Origin: Terriglobia bacterium
GTDB taxonomy: Bacteria > Acidobacteriota > Terriglobia > UBA7540
Length of the DNA: 8,975 bases
Direction of reading: 5' to 3'
Assembly: GCA_030049455.1 (NCBI GenBank)
Contig: JASIKV010000242.1
Coordinates: forward strand, 1-8,975
Shown: in pieces, positions 1-5,875 of the stretch
Layout of the letters: the number at the start of each line of letters is the position of its first letter
Position numbering within the stretch: the stretch's first letter is position 1
The notes under the pieces: model-generated
Seen by the model: the letters and a program-made list of their open reading frames with translations, nothing else
Databases searched by the model: none
Told to the model about the DNA's origin: nothing
Translations under genes and position numbers: made by a program

Positions 1-237
1 CCCCGCTTCTGGGAGCTTATCCAAGAATTCAAAAAGCTCACCGGATATGGCCTGGTCGTGAATACGAGCTTCAATGTTCGCGGTGAACCCATTGTCTGCA
101 CGCCGCAGGATGCCTTTCGCTGTTTCATGAGGACTGACATGGATTTATTGGTCCTGGGGAATTTTTGCCTGGACAAGAAAGATCAGCGGAAGCTGGAAGA
201 GAAGGATGATTGGGGAAGGCAGTTCGAGCTCGATTGA
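1..237 (+). CDS. O-carbamoyltransferase, NodU/CmcH family (C-terminal fragment)
   Basis: This is the last 78 codons of a gene that begins left of the window, read in frame 1 to a TGA at 235-237. The peptide carries the conserved C-terminal block of the NodU/CmcH/TobZ family (Carbam_trans_C): NTSFNVRGEP at residues 21-30, followed by IVCTPQDAFRCF and then MDLLVLGNF. Family members move a carbamoyl group from carbamoyl phosphate, through an adenylate, to a sugar or antibiotic hydroxyl in the cytoplasm, and full-length proteins are usually about 550-600 residues. The family is clear from the motif; the acceptor cannot be read from this fragment. Beside polysaccharide genes, a carbamoylated sugar of the same glycan is a reasonable inference. 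It is separated from the export genes by nearly 700 bp and a promoter, so it probably belongs to a different transcription unit. The end is charged (KKDQRKLEEKDD) and looks natural. Confidence 0.9.
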   Translation, partial: PRFWELIQEFKKLTGYGLVVNTSFNVRGEPIVCTPQDAFRCFMRTDMDLLVLGNFCLDKKDQRKLEEKDDWGRQFELD

Positions 238-342
238 TGGTCGCCTCCAAATGCAATATTGACCGGATCTGGGCGGAAAGGCCCGTGCCCCGGCATGCAT
301 GTTTCCCGCGGGTGCGCGAAATCACTTGGTAAACTAGCTGGC

Positions 343-363
343 AGCCTAGCCCTTGCTAAGGCT
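343..363 (+). terminator. Weak stem-loop, possible terminator of the carbamoyltransferase gene
   Basis: AGCCTAGC (343-350) pairs with GCTAAGGCT (355-363) around a CCTT loop, giving an 8-bp stem with one bulged A. The DNA downstream is AT-rich (ACATATTAAGG) but has no clear run of Ts, so intrinsic termination is only a possibility. It lies about 105 bp after the stop codon. Confidence 0.25.
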
Positions 364-456
364 ACATATTAAGGTTTACATGCGAAGGGCCCTGGAGCGA
401 CGCCATGCGCGGCGAAGATTTAAGGGGCATGCAGAACAGCGGCGTCGATCGTCCTA

Positions 457-563
457 GTAGTGGGTCAATTTGAAATTTCGAAGTAGGGGCACCCCTTGCG
501 GGTGCCCTGGATTGAAGGGCGGGGACAAGCCCCGCCCCTACGGAAGTCAAACTGCCCCACTAC
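457..563. repeat. Nested palindromic intergenic repeat (MITE/REP-like)
   Basis: The outer arms are GTAGTGGGTCAATTTGA (457-473) and TCAAACTGCCCCACTAC (547-563), which match as inverted repeats at 15 of 17 positions. Inside them a second perfect inverted pair, GTAGGGG (483-489) and CCCCTAC (535-541), encloses two GC-rich hairpins: GGGCACCC/GGGTGCCC (487-494 and 500-507, loop CTTGC) and GGGCGGGG/CCCCGCCC (517-524 and 530-537, loop ACAAG). Folded, it would be a cloverleaf-like structure. Similar paired GC-rich hairpins flanked by GTAGGGG/CCCCTAC recur as multi-copy intergenic repeats in many bacterial genomes, and they give spurious reverse-strand translations such as GAGLVPALQ, which appears here. 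GTCCT occurs just outside both ends (451-455 and 568-572) and could be a 5-bp target duplication, although the right-hand copy is separated from the arm by four bases. Only one copy lies in this window. Confidence 0.7.
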
Positions 564-579
564 CAAAGTCCTGCCTTGC

Positions 580-600
580 TTGACTCTCACAGGCAGTCAA
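580..600. promoter_or_regulatory. Dyad overlapping the -35 box, candidate operator
   Basis: TTGACT (580-585) and AGTCAA (595-600) form a perfect 6-bp inverted repeat with a 9-bp spacer. The left arm is the -35 hexamer itself and the right arm lies in the promoter spacer. A dimeric regulator bound here would block or modulate RNA polymerase. Half-sites about 15 bp apart centre to centre are larger than one helical turn, so binding is plausible rather than strongly indicated; the coincidence with the -35 box is what makes it worth listing. Confidence 0.35.
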
Positions 601-608
601 CCTATACT
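580..608 (+). promoter_or_regulatory. Sigma-70-type promoter for the polysaccharide operon
   Basis: TTGACT (580-585) and TATACT (603-608) each match the -35 and -10 consensus at five of six bases and are separated by the optimal 17 bp. Transcription would start near 614-616, leaving a leader of about 315 nt before the GTG at 932. Nothing else in the intergenic region matches this well on the + strand. The call rests on sequence match alone. Confidence 0.6.
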
Positions 609-652
609 AAAAGGCGACATATTTGTTGCGCAATACTAGCCGGAATCTCAAC

Positions 653-671
653 GCTACGCCATTTCCGTAGC
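653..671 (+). other. Leader hairpin 1
   Basis: GCTACG (653-658) and CGTAGC (666-671) form a perfect 6-bp stem with a 7-nt loop in the predicted untranslated leader. It has no T tract, so it is not a terminator by itself. It may be part of a larger leader structure. Confidence 0.35.
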
Positions 672-740
672 CCTAATGAATGTGTTCAGGAAGGCGACTA
701 GCCCCGCCACTGACGCTCTGTGCCCGTTAAGAGCCCACGA

Positions 741-759
741 AGCTGCAAAACCAGCAGCT
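741..759 (+). other. Leader hairpin 2
   Basis: AGCTGC (741-746) and GCAGCT (754-759) form a perfect 6-bp stem with the loop AAAACCA in the predicted leader. No downstream T run is present. Its role is unknown. Confidence 0.35.
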
Positions 760-920
760 AGCCACGCTCAGTTTAAGGGGTACTGTCGTACTGTTTCGGG
801 TCAGGCACTGATACATTAAACTAAACTTATCCGGCATTGCGAGCCGACGCATTCGGCCAAACCTGACTACATGAATCCGCTGCCGTGAAAGAGAACGAAG
901 GTCGGGGAAATAACATTAAA

Positions 921-926
921 AGGTGG
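921..926 (+). promoter_or_regulatory. Ribosome binding site that decides the export-protein start
   Basis: AGGTGG matches the Shine-Dalgarno core at five of six bases and lies 5 nt before the GTG at 932. The more upstream in-frame GTG codons at 923 and 926 fall inside this element and have nothing similar at the right distance. An in-frame TAA at 917-919 prevents any longer protein. Confidence 0.5.
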
Positions 927-931
927 TGCAG

Positions 932-2035
932 GTGGCAGAGCAGGAGGGAAGAGTTCGGACTTCACGCTGGAAAGTTCCAGCGCGAGTATGTGTGGTGGCG
1001 TTTTTCCAAATTGCCGGTATGAAGGGGATTATGGCGCAGCAAAACCCTGCTGCCCCAGCGCCACAATCAATTGCCGCATCGAAGGAATCACCCTCTCCGG
1101 CGGCCTCACCTGCGCCCATGGCCATTACCGGCTCGGATTATGTGGTGAGCCCCGAAGACCTGTTGGACCTCTATGTGATCGATGTCCCTGAGGTCAGCCG
1201 GTCTTACCGGGTGGGTTCGAACGGATACCTGTCCCTGCCTCTGCTGCCGGAGCCGATCTACGCTGCCGGCTTGACGCTGGGTCAACTTTCGCACCTCATC
1301 GCCAGCAAGTTTCATGATACCGGCATGGTGACCAATGCCCAGGTATCGATCTCTGTTTTGGAAACGCGACTACATTCCGTACTGGTGACTGGCGAAGTCA
1401 GGAACCCGCAGGTATACCCGCTTTACGGCCCCACGAGACTGCTTGAGATTCTCGTGAAGGCTGGCGGGCTGACGGATAACGCGGGGAACGATGCCATCGT
1501 CATGCGTGGGGACATGGGCGCGCGCGCCGACTTGCTGGAAAGCGCCGAACCGGGCGCTGCGAATGCGCCCCCACCAGGACAGACTTTTACGTTGAACATT
1601 CGAAAGCTTGTGGAGACCGGTAACGATACCACCAACATCCTTCTTTACCCGGGGGATCGCGTTACCGTTCCTCGCGCGCAGTTGATTTACGTTCTAGGCG
1701 CAGTGAACCGCCCCGGCGGATACGTTCTGGACGAAGCCCGGCAGCATATGACGGTACTGAAGGCCCTGGCCCTGGCGGGGGATGTCAACAATATTGCAAA
1801 AAGGAAGCGCATCACCATCCTGCGACGGGAACCGGGGGCGCCCGATGAGAAACGAGAACAAATTCCCGTCAACATCAAGGCGATGGTCAGGGGTCAAAGC
1901 GAGGACATTAGGATGAAGGCCGACGATATTCTTTTCGTTCCCGAGAGTGCGGGTCTGAAGGCGCTGCACGCCTCTGTCGCTTCGGCCGAATCGATGGCGA
2001 CGGAGGGCGGGGCTGCCCTGATGATTTACCACTAG
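932..2035 (+). CDS. Polysaccharide export protein, Wza/EpsA-like (Poly_export plus SLBB domains)
   Basis: This is the periplasmic/outer-membrane component through which the finished polysaccharide leaves the cell; family members form an oligomeric channel that docks on the Wzz-kinase protein. Counting from GTG 932 (367 residues), the N-terminus has a basic stretch (RTSRWKVPAR, about 9-18), a hydrophobic core to about 33 and a plausible signal-peptidase site near MAQ (34-36). A Pro/Ala-rich linker follows to about 64. The Poly_export domain spans about 68-144 (YVVSPEDLLDLYV, then YRVGSNGYLSLP). A first SLBB domain begins at about 148 (SVLVTGEVRNPQVYPL) and a second at about 250 (IYVLGAVNRPGGYVL), ending near 337 (ADDILFVP). 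No lipobox cysteine follows the hydrophobic segment, unlike Escherichia coli Wza. GTG at 923 or 926 is an alternative start; the ribosome binding site favours 932. It is the first gene after the promoter, 55 bp ahead of its likely partner kinase. Confidence 0.9.
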   Translation: MAEQEGRVRTSRWKVPARVCVVAFFQIAGMKGIMAQQNPAAPAPQSIAASKESPSPAASPAPMAITGSDYVVSPEDLLDLYVIDVPEVSRSYRVGSNGYLSLPLLPEPIYAAGLTLGQLSHLIASKFHDTGMVTNAQVSISVLETRLHSVLVTGEVRNPQVYPLYGPTRLLEILVKAGGLTDNAGNDAIVMRGDMGARADLLESAEPGAANAPPPGQTFTLNIRKLVETGNDTTNILLYPGDRVTVPRAQLIYVLGAVNRPGGYVLDEARQHMTVLKALALAGDVNNIAKRKRITILRREPGAPDEKREQIPVNIKAMVRGQSEDIRMKADDILFVPESAGLKALHASVASAESMATEGGAALMIYH

Positions 2036-2045
2036 AGTGTGAAGT

Positions 2046-2085
2046 AGCCGAGGGAGTTCCGCAATTCAAACAAGCTGAGGGAGTT
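2046..2085 (+). repeat. Short direct repeat carrying the ribosome binding site of the kinase gene
   Basis: AGCCGAGGGAGTT (2046-2058) and AGCTGAGGGAGTT (2073-2085) match at 12 of 13 bases with a 27-bp period, in the 55-bp spacer between the export and kinase genes. The second copy supplies the GAGGGA Shine-Dalgarno element (2077-2082), 8 nt before the GTG at 2091. The first copy is a decoy-like duplicate without a start codon at the right distance. Confidence 0.5.
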
Positions 2086-2090
2086 GGAAG

Positions 2091-4367
2091 GTGTCTGAAG
2101 ACAACATGTTATCGCCCATTGAGCGGCCCCTGCCCCAGCGGATCAACGGTCTGGCCCCGGCGACGCTGGAAATGGAGCGCGAGCGGGGTGAGCCGCACAT
2201 TACGTTCGCCACCTTCTGGGACATCCTGGTAAAGCGCCTGGGAACGATTCTTACCGCCACCGTAGTGGTCGCCATTTTAGCAGGGATTTACAGTTTCAAA
2301 ATGGCGCCTGTTTATGAGGCGACGGCAAGCGTGGAAGTAGAAACGGACTACCCCCAACTTACCAGCCTGAGTACCGTCTATAACCAAACCCCGGTGGAGG
2401 ATTTCTCCTTCCTGACGACTCAGATGCAGGTTCTGCAAAGCGACAGTCTGGCCTGGACGACCATGGAGCAACTGGGACTTGACCATGAACCGGCGCCGCC
2501 CGGCTCCCCCAAGGATTCGGGCAAGTCCGCGTCGCAAATCGCGGGCGCGCGCAAGACTGCCTTGATTGAGGAATTCAAGGCGGGCACCCACGTGGACCTG
2601 GTGAAGGACACACGCATCATCGCAGTAGGCTACGAGTGCGGAAGTCCTGAACTGGCCGCCAACATCGTCAATCACCTCATCAACAACTACATCGAGTTCA
2701 GTATTCAGGCACGATACGATTTTACCCGCCGGGCCTCCAGCGCCATGGAGCAGCAATTGGCGGACTTGAAATCCCGCGTGGAAAAATCGCAACAAGCCTT
2801 GATCGACTATGAGCGGCAAAACCTTATTGTCAACGTTGGCGACAAGCAGACCATCGATGATGAAAGGCTGGACCAACTGAACAAGGACCTTGCGGCCGCG
2901 GAAAGCGACCGGATTCAGAAGGAATCACTCTACGAGTTCGCCAAAGATAACCAAGGGCAGGTCGGCGTGATCATTCAGGACCCGGTTCTCCTGCACCTGG
3001 AAGAGCGATTTGCCGACATCAAGGCGGATTACACCGAAGCCCTTGGGCAGTACGGTCCCAATTTTCCCAAGGTCTTGAGGCTGCGGGACGAGCTTGCGCA
3101 AGTACAGTCCTTATTGGACGACAACCACAAGCGGACAATCGAAAAATTTCATAATGATTACCTCGCGGCGGAGGATCGCGAAAAGCTTTTGAACAATGCT
3201 TTATCGAAGGAGAACGAGCAGGTTAGCGCGCTGAACCAGCGCATGATTGACCACAATATTCTGAGGCGGGAATTTGAGATTAACCAGCAACTTTACCAAA
3301 CCCTTTTGCAACGGCTGAATGATGCCACGCTTTCAGCAACCTTGCAGGCTCCCAACGTCCAGATTATTGACCAGGCCATTCCGCCCCTTCGTCCCATTCG
3401 CCCCAACCGCCGGCGCAATGTTGCCGTGGGCATCATCATCGGGCTGATTCTGGGAATTACCCTGGGATTCGTGCAGGAAGCTTTGGACAGTTCGGTGAGA
3501 ACAACGGAGGAGGCGGAAAGATTGGTCAACGCTCCGGCCCTGGCGGTGATCCCGTCAGAAGGAGATGGACACCGGCGAGAAGTTCCTTCCGCGGGCCGGG
3601 CCCTCGGTCCGGGTGCGGGAGACAGTGTGGGATTGGCCGTCCTGAAGCGGCCGTCCTCCGTGCTGGCAGAATCCTTCCGCAGTCTGCGGACCTCCGTTCT
3701 GCTCTCCACGGCGCCCCGTCCGCCGCAGAGCATGCTGGTGACCAGCCCTCAGGTCGGGGAAGGGAAGACCTCGATTGCCTCCAATTTGGCGATGTCTTTT
3801 GCCCAAAGGGGTGGCGAGGTTCTGATCGTGGACGCGGATTTGCGCCGCCCCTGCATCGCCAAGACCATGGGAATCCCCAATGAGAAAGGTTTGAGCAGTT
3901 TCCTGACGGGCGCTCACTCCCTGGATGAAGTGCTGATCCAGTATGATCGCGTCCCCAATCTATGGGTCTTGCCCGCCGGTCCGCGACCCCCTGACCCGGC
4001 GGAGTTGCTCTCCTCGAACATGATGGAGGCGACGCTCAAAAGTCTCATGAAGCGATTTACGCATGTGGTCATCGACTCTCCGCCGCTGCTGCTGGTGACG
4101 GATGCCGTGGTGCTTTCCGCTCTGGTGGACGGAGTCATTCTGGTGGTCTCCTCCGGAGCCACTTCGCGCGGAGCGCTGACCCGCTCGCATCGCATTCTGG
4201 AAAACGCCGGCTCGCGCGTGCTGGGAATGGTCCTCAATAAGGTGGACATGCGCTTCGATACCTACTACGGCTATTACTACGGTCCATACCACCAGGGCTA
4301 CTACGACGATATTACGGTGTCGAACCCAACGCATTCATCCGGGGGCGGCCGCTTGAGCAAGGAATGA
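2091..4367 (+). CDS. Polysaccharide chain-length determinant fused to a BY-type tyrosine kinase (Wzc-like)
   Basis: This 758-residue inner-membrane protein sets polymer length and helps drive export, with autophosphorylation controlling its assembly. The N-terminal Wzz domain starts near 37, with a first membrane helix at about 51-69. A long periplasmic coiled-coil region (about 215-400) leads to a GNVR-type segment (about 381-440) and the Pro/Arg-rich PPLRPIRPNRRR just before the second helix (about 443-462). The cytoplasmic kinase has the E-x2-R-x2-R assembly motif (ESFRSLR, 527-533), Walker A (GEGKTS, K559), Walker A' (VLIVDADLRRP, 577-587) and Walker B (HVVIDSPP, 658-665). The tail has eight tyrosines between 725 and 738, the usual autophosphorylation cluster, then 20 further residues. 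All key residues are present and the length is normal for one-piece Wzc proteins. GTG 2091 has GAGGGA 8 nt upstream; ATG 2106 is too far from it. No matching phosphatase gene lies in the window. Confidence 0.93.
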   Translation: MSEDNMLSPIERPLPQRINGLAPATLEMERERGEPHITFATFWDILVKRLGTILTATVVVAILAGIYSFKMAPVYEATASVEVETDYPQLTSLSTVYNQTPVEDFSFLTTQMQVLQSDSLAWTTMEQLGLDHEPAPPGSPKDSGKSASQIAGARKTALIEEFKAGTHVDLVKDTRIIAVGYECGSPELAANIVNHLINNYIEFSIQARYDFTRRASSAMEQQLADLKSRVEKSQQALIDYERQNLIVNVGDKQTIDDERLDQLNKDLAAAESDRIQKESLYEFAKDNQGQVGVIIQDPVLLHLEERFADIKADYTEALGQYGPNFPKVLRLRDELAQVQSLLDDNHKRTIEKFHNDYLAAEDREKLLNNALSKENEQVSALNQRMIDHNILRREFEINQQLYQTLLQRLNDATLSATLQAPNVQIIDQAIPPLRPIRPNRRRNVAVGIIIGLILGITLGFVQEALDSSVRTTEEAERLVNAPALAVIPSEGDGHRREVPSAGRALGPGAGDSVGLAVLKRPSSVLAESFRSLRTSVLLSTAPRPPQSMLVTSPQVGEGKTSIASNLAMSFAQRGGEVLIVDADLRRPCIAKTMGIPNEKGLSSFLTGAHSLDEVLIQYDRVPNLWVLPAGPRPPDPAELLSSNMMEATLKSLMKRFTHVVIDSPPLLLVTDAVVLSALVDGVILVVSSGATSRGALTRSHRILENAGSRVLGMVLNKVDMRFDTYYGYYYGPYHQGYYDDITVSNPTHSSGGGRLSKE

Positions 4368-4486
4368 CCCGCAGGAGCGCCTCCTCATGAAGGCGGCGGC
4401 GCTCGCGAAGGCAGGTTTCTGCTGAGGTCACACGTTTACAGGCTTTCCCTTGTCCGCGAAGCGCCGATTCCGGGGAACCTCACGAC
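4368..4486. other. 119-bp spacer between the kinase and TPR-CBM genes
   Basis: The spacer holds a short perfect hairpin AGGAG-CGC-CTCCT (4373-4385) right after the kinase stop, without a T tract, so it is at most a processing or stability element. A weak GGGGA (4472-4476) lies 10 nt before the next ATG. I see no convincing promoter here. Confidence 0.4.
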
Positions 4487-5875
4487 ATGAGTCAATACAC
4501 CAACCCTGACCTTCCCGGCGAGAGGGCCTGGCAGCCGTATAATTCATCGCGAGTCCACACCTGGTCCCTGCGCCCCTGGTGGCGAGCGGTCCTGTTTTTG
4601 CTCCCCATTCTTGCCGGGAGCGTTTGGCTCGCGCAAAGGGGAATTCTTGTTGCCTGGGTCACGTATCAAGCCGACAGCCTTTCCCCCACTGATCTGCGAA
4701 AGGCCCTGCAACAGGACCCGGGCAATCCCGATTTGGTCCACCGAATTGGCTGGGTCTATGCCTACAATCCCACCAGCATCGACCTGGCAGAAGCGGAGAA
4801 ATACCTTCACCAGGCTGTCGAGCTCAGTCCGCGCCGATGGGACTTCTGGACGGATTTGGGCACAGTTTGCGACGATGTTGGCGACACGGCATGCTCGGAC
4901 GATGCTTTTGAGCGCGCAGGGTCGCTCAACCCCATGACTCCGGGATTGATTTGGGCGATCGGCAATCACTACCTCCTGACGAATCGGCCGGAGAAGGCCT
5001 TTCCTCACTTCCGCAGGCTTGTGGAACTGGACCCGGAATACCTTGGGAACACATTCCGGCTCTGCCTGCGTGCCACTCAGGATCCGCTGGCGATTTACCG
5101 TGAAGTTGTTCCTCACGGCAAGGATGCCAATCCTCGATTTGCTTTCCTGATGCAGTTGGCCTCCGCTGCCGATTATGAAGGGGCGATGGGTGTCTGGGAG
5201 CAGATGATCTCCGGCCCTGACCATTCGCCCAGCTTGGCCGCGGTGAAGCCCTTTCTGGACTTTTTGCTTGACCACGACCGCATCGACGATGCCGGTAGGG
5301 TGTGGGACAGCCTTCAACACGCAGGAGTGATCCCGCCGGCGACGGTGCAGTCCGACAATCTTCTGTACGACGGAGGCTTCGAAGGCCCTCTTCTCGATAC
5401 AGGGTTTGATTGGCGGAGTGACGATTCCCCCGATTTGGTTTTCGATTTCACTGACACTTCTGCGTATAAGGGTTCTAGGTCGCTGCGGATCGAGTTCGCG
5501 GTGGGGACGAATTCAGATTACGACTTGGTAAACCAGATCGTTCGCATCAAGCCCGACACCTCGTACGAATTGTCGGCGTACGTTCGGTCCGACAACCTCA
5601 CTTCCGACAGCGGGCCGCGATTGCGCGTCGTGGAGGTGGGCTGCACGGATTGTCCGCCCAGGACGAGCGATCCGACCGTGGGCACCACCCCGTGGCACGC
5701 CGTTGACGTTCAGTTCCTTACTCATCCTCAGACGGAGGCGGTGAGGATTTCATTCTGGCGGCCACAGAACCAGCCTTATCCGCATGACATCACCGGCACG
5801 GTCTGGTTGAATGACGTAACTCTTCGCAGGACGGAAGGCTCTCCATTGGATTCAAGCCGGGCGAGGACACAGTGA
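4487..5875 (+). CDS. Membrane-anchored periplasmic TPR protein with C-terminal CBM4_9-like domain
   Basis: This 462-residue protein has no established function. A basic N-terminus (Arg12, 22, 29, 33) precedes one hydrophobic helix at about 34-58, which by the positive-inside rule puts the rest in the periplasm. Three TPR-like units follow (about 80-116, 117-150, 151-184), with more helical repeat to about 280. Residues 290-447 resemble a CBM4_9/galactose-binding jelly roll: NLLYDGGFEGP, then GSRSLRIEF, then TSYELSAYVRSDN, ending TVWLNDVTL. Cysteine pairs at 128/136 and 386/389 (CTDC) could form disulfides in the periplasm. The ATG at 4487 has only a weak ribosome site (GGGGA, 10 nt away). Its stop overlaps the start of the ligase gene (GTGA, 5872-5875), a classic sign of translational coupling and often of physical partnership. 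By inference it is an accessory subunit that scaffolds or holds glycan for the ligase. The domain calls are from motif reading; TPR and CBM boundaries are approximate. Confidence 0.8.
   Translation: MSQYTNPDLPGERAWQPYNSSRVHTWSLRPWWRAVLFLLPILAGSVWLAQRGILVAWVTYQADSLSPTDLRKALQQDPGNPDLVHRIGWVYAYNPTSIDLAEAEKYLHQAVELSPRRWDFWTDLGTVCDDVGDTACSDDAFERAGSLNPMTPGLIWAIGNHYLLTNRPEKAFPHFRRLVELDPEYLGNTFRLCLRATQDPLAIYREVVPHGKDANPRFAFLMQLASAADYEGAMGVWEQMISGPDHSPSLAAVKPFLDFLLDHDRIDDAGRVWDSLQHAGVIPPATVQSDNLLYDGGFEGPLLDTGFDWRSDDSPDLVFDFTDTSAYKGSRSLRIEFAVGTNSDYDLVNQIVRIKPDTSYELSAYVRSDNLTSDSGPRLRVVEVGCTDCPPRTSDPTVGTTPWHAVDVQFLTHPQTEAVRISFWRPQNQPYPHDITGTVWLNDVTLRRTEGSPLDSSRARTQ

Larger units (their letters stand above)
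238..931. other. Intergenic region with no convincing gene; repeat, promoter and long leader
   Basis: About 690 bp separate the carbamoyltransferase stop from the export-protein start. I see no ORF with recognisable protein features on either strand. The contents are a weak stem-loop (343-363), a nested inverted-repeat element (457-563), a strong-looking sigma-70 promoter (580-608) with an overlapping dyad, and a leader of about 300 nt. The leader holds small hairpins (653-671 and 741-759), an 8-bp palindrome TTGCGCAA (626-633) and a 7-bp direct repeat GTACTGT (780-786 and 788-794). The part between 364 and 456 holds nothing I can name. Confidence 0.7.

Noticed and set aside
362..550. Reverse-strand ORF of 62 codons beginning MTSVGAGLVPALQ
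   Set aside because: It is the translation of the palindromic GC-rich repeat at 457-563; similar phrases are common spurious products of such repeats.
676..819. A 47-codon + strand ORF in the leader (MNVFRKATSP...), possible leader peptide
   Set aside because: No ribosome binding site precedes the ATG and the peptide shows no recognisable features; kept as part of the leader.
614..931. Cyclic-di-GMP (GEMM) riboswitch in the leader
   Set aside because: I could not find the conserved core elements of that class by eye; a covariance-model search would settle it.
238..931. Sigma-54 promoter (TGGCAC-N5-TTGC type), known in some exopolysaccharide loci
   Set aside because: No properly spaced GG/GC pair matching the consensus was found in the intergenic region.
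2277..2876. Reverse-strand ORF of 199 codons
   Set aside because: It lies wholly inside the well-supported Wzz-kinase gene and has no recognisable domain; it is an antisense shadow of GC-rich coding DNA.
4373..4385. AGGAG-CGC-CTCCT hairpin after the kinase gene as a terminator
   Set aside because: The stem is only 5 bp and no T tract follows; downstream genes belong to the same pathway.
4544..5320. Reverse-strand ORF of 258 codons opposite the TPR-CBM gene
   Set aside because: The + strand reading gives TPR and CBM-like patterns and overlaps correctly with the next gene; the antisense reading has no family features.
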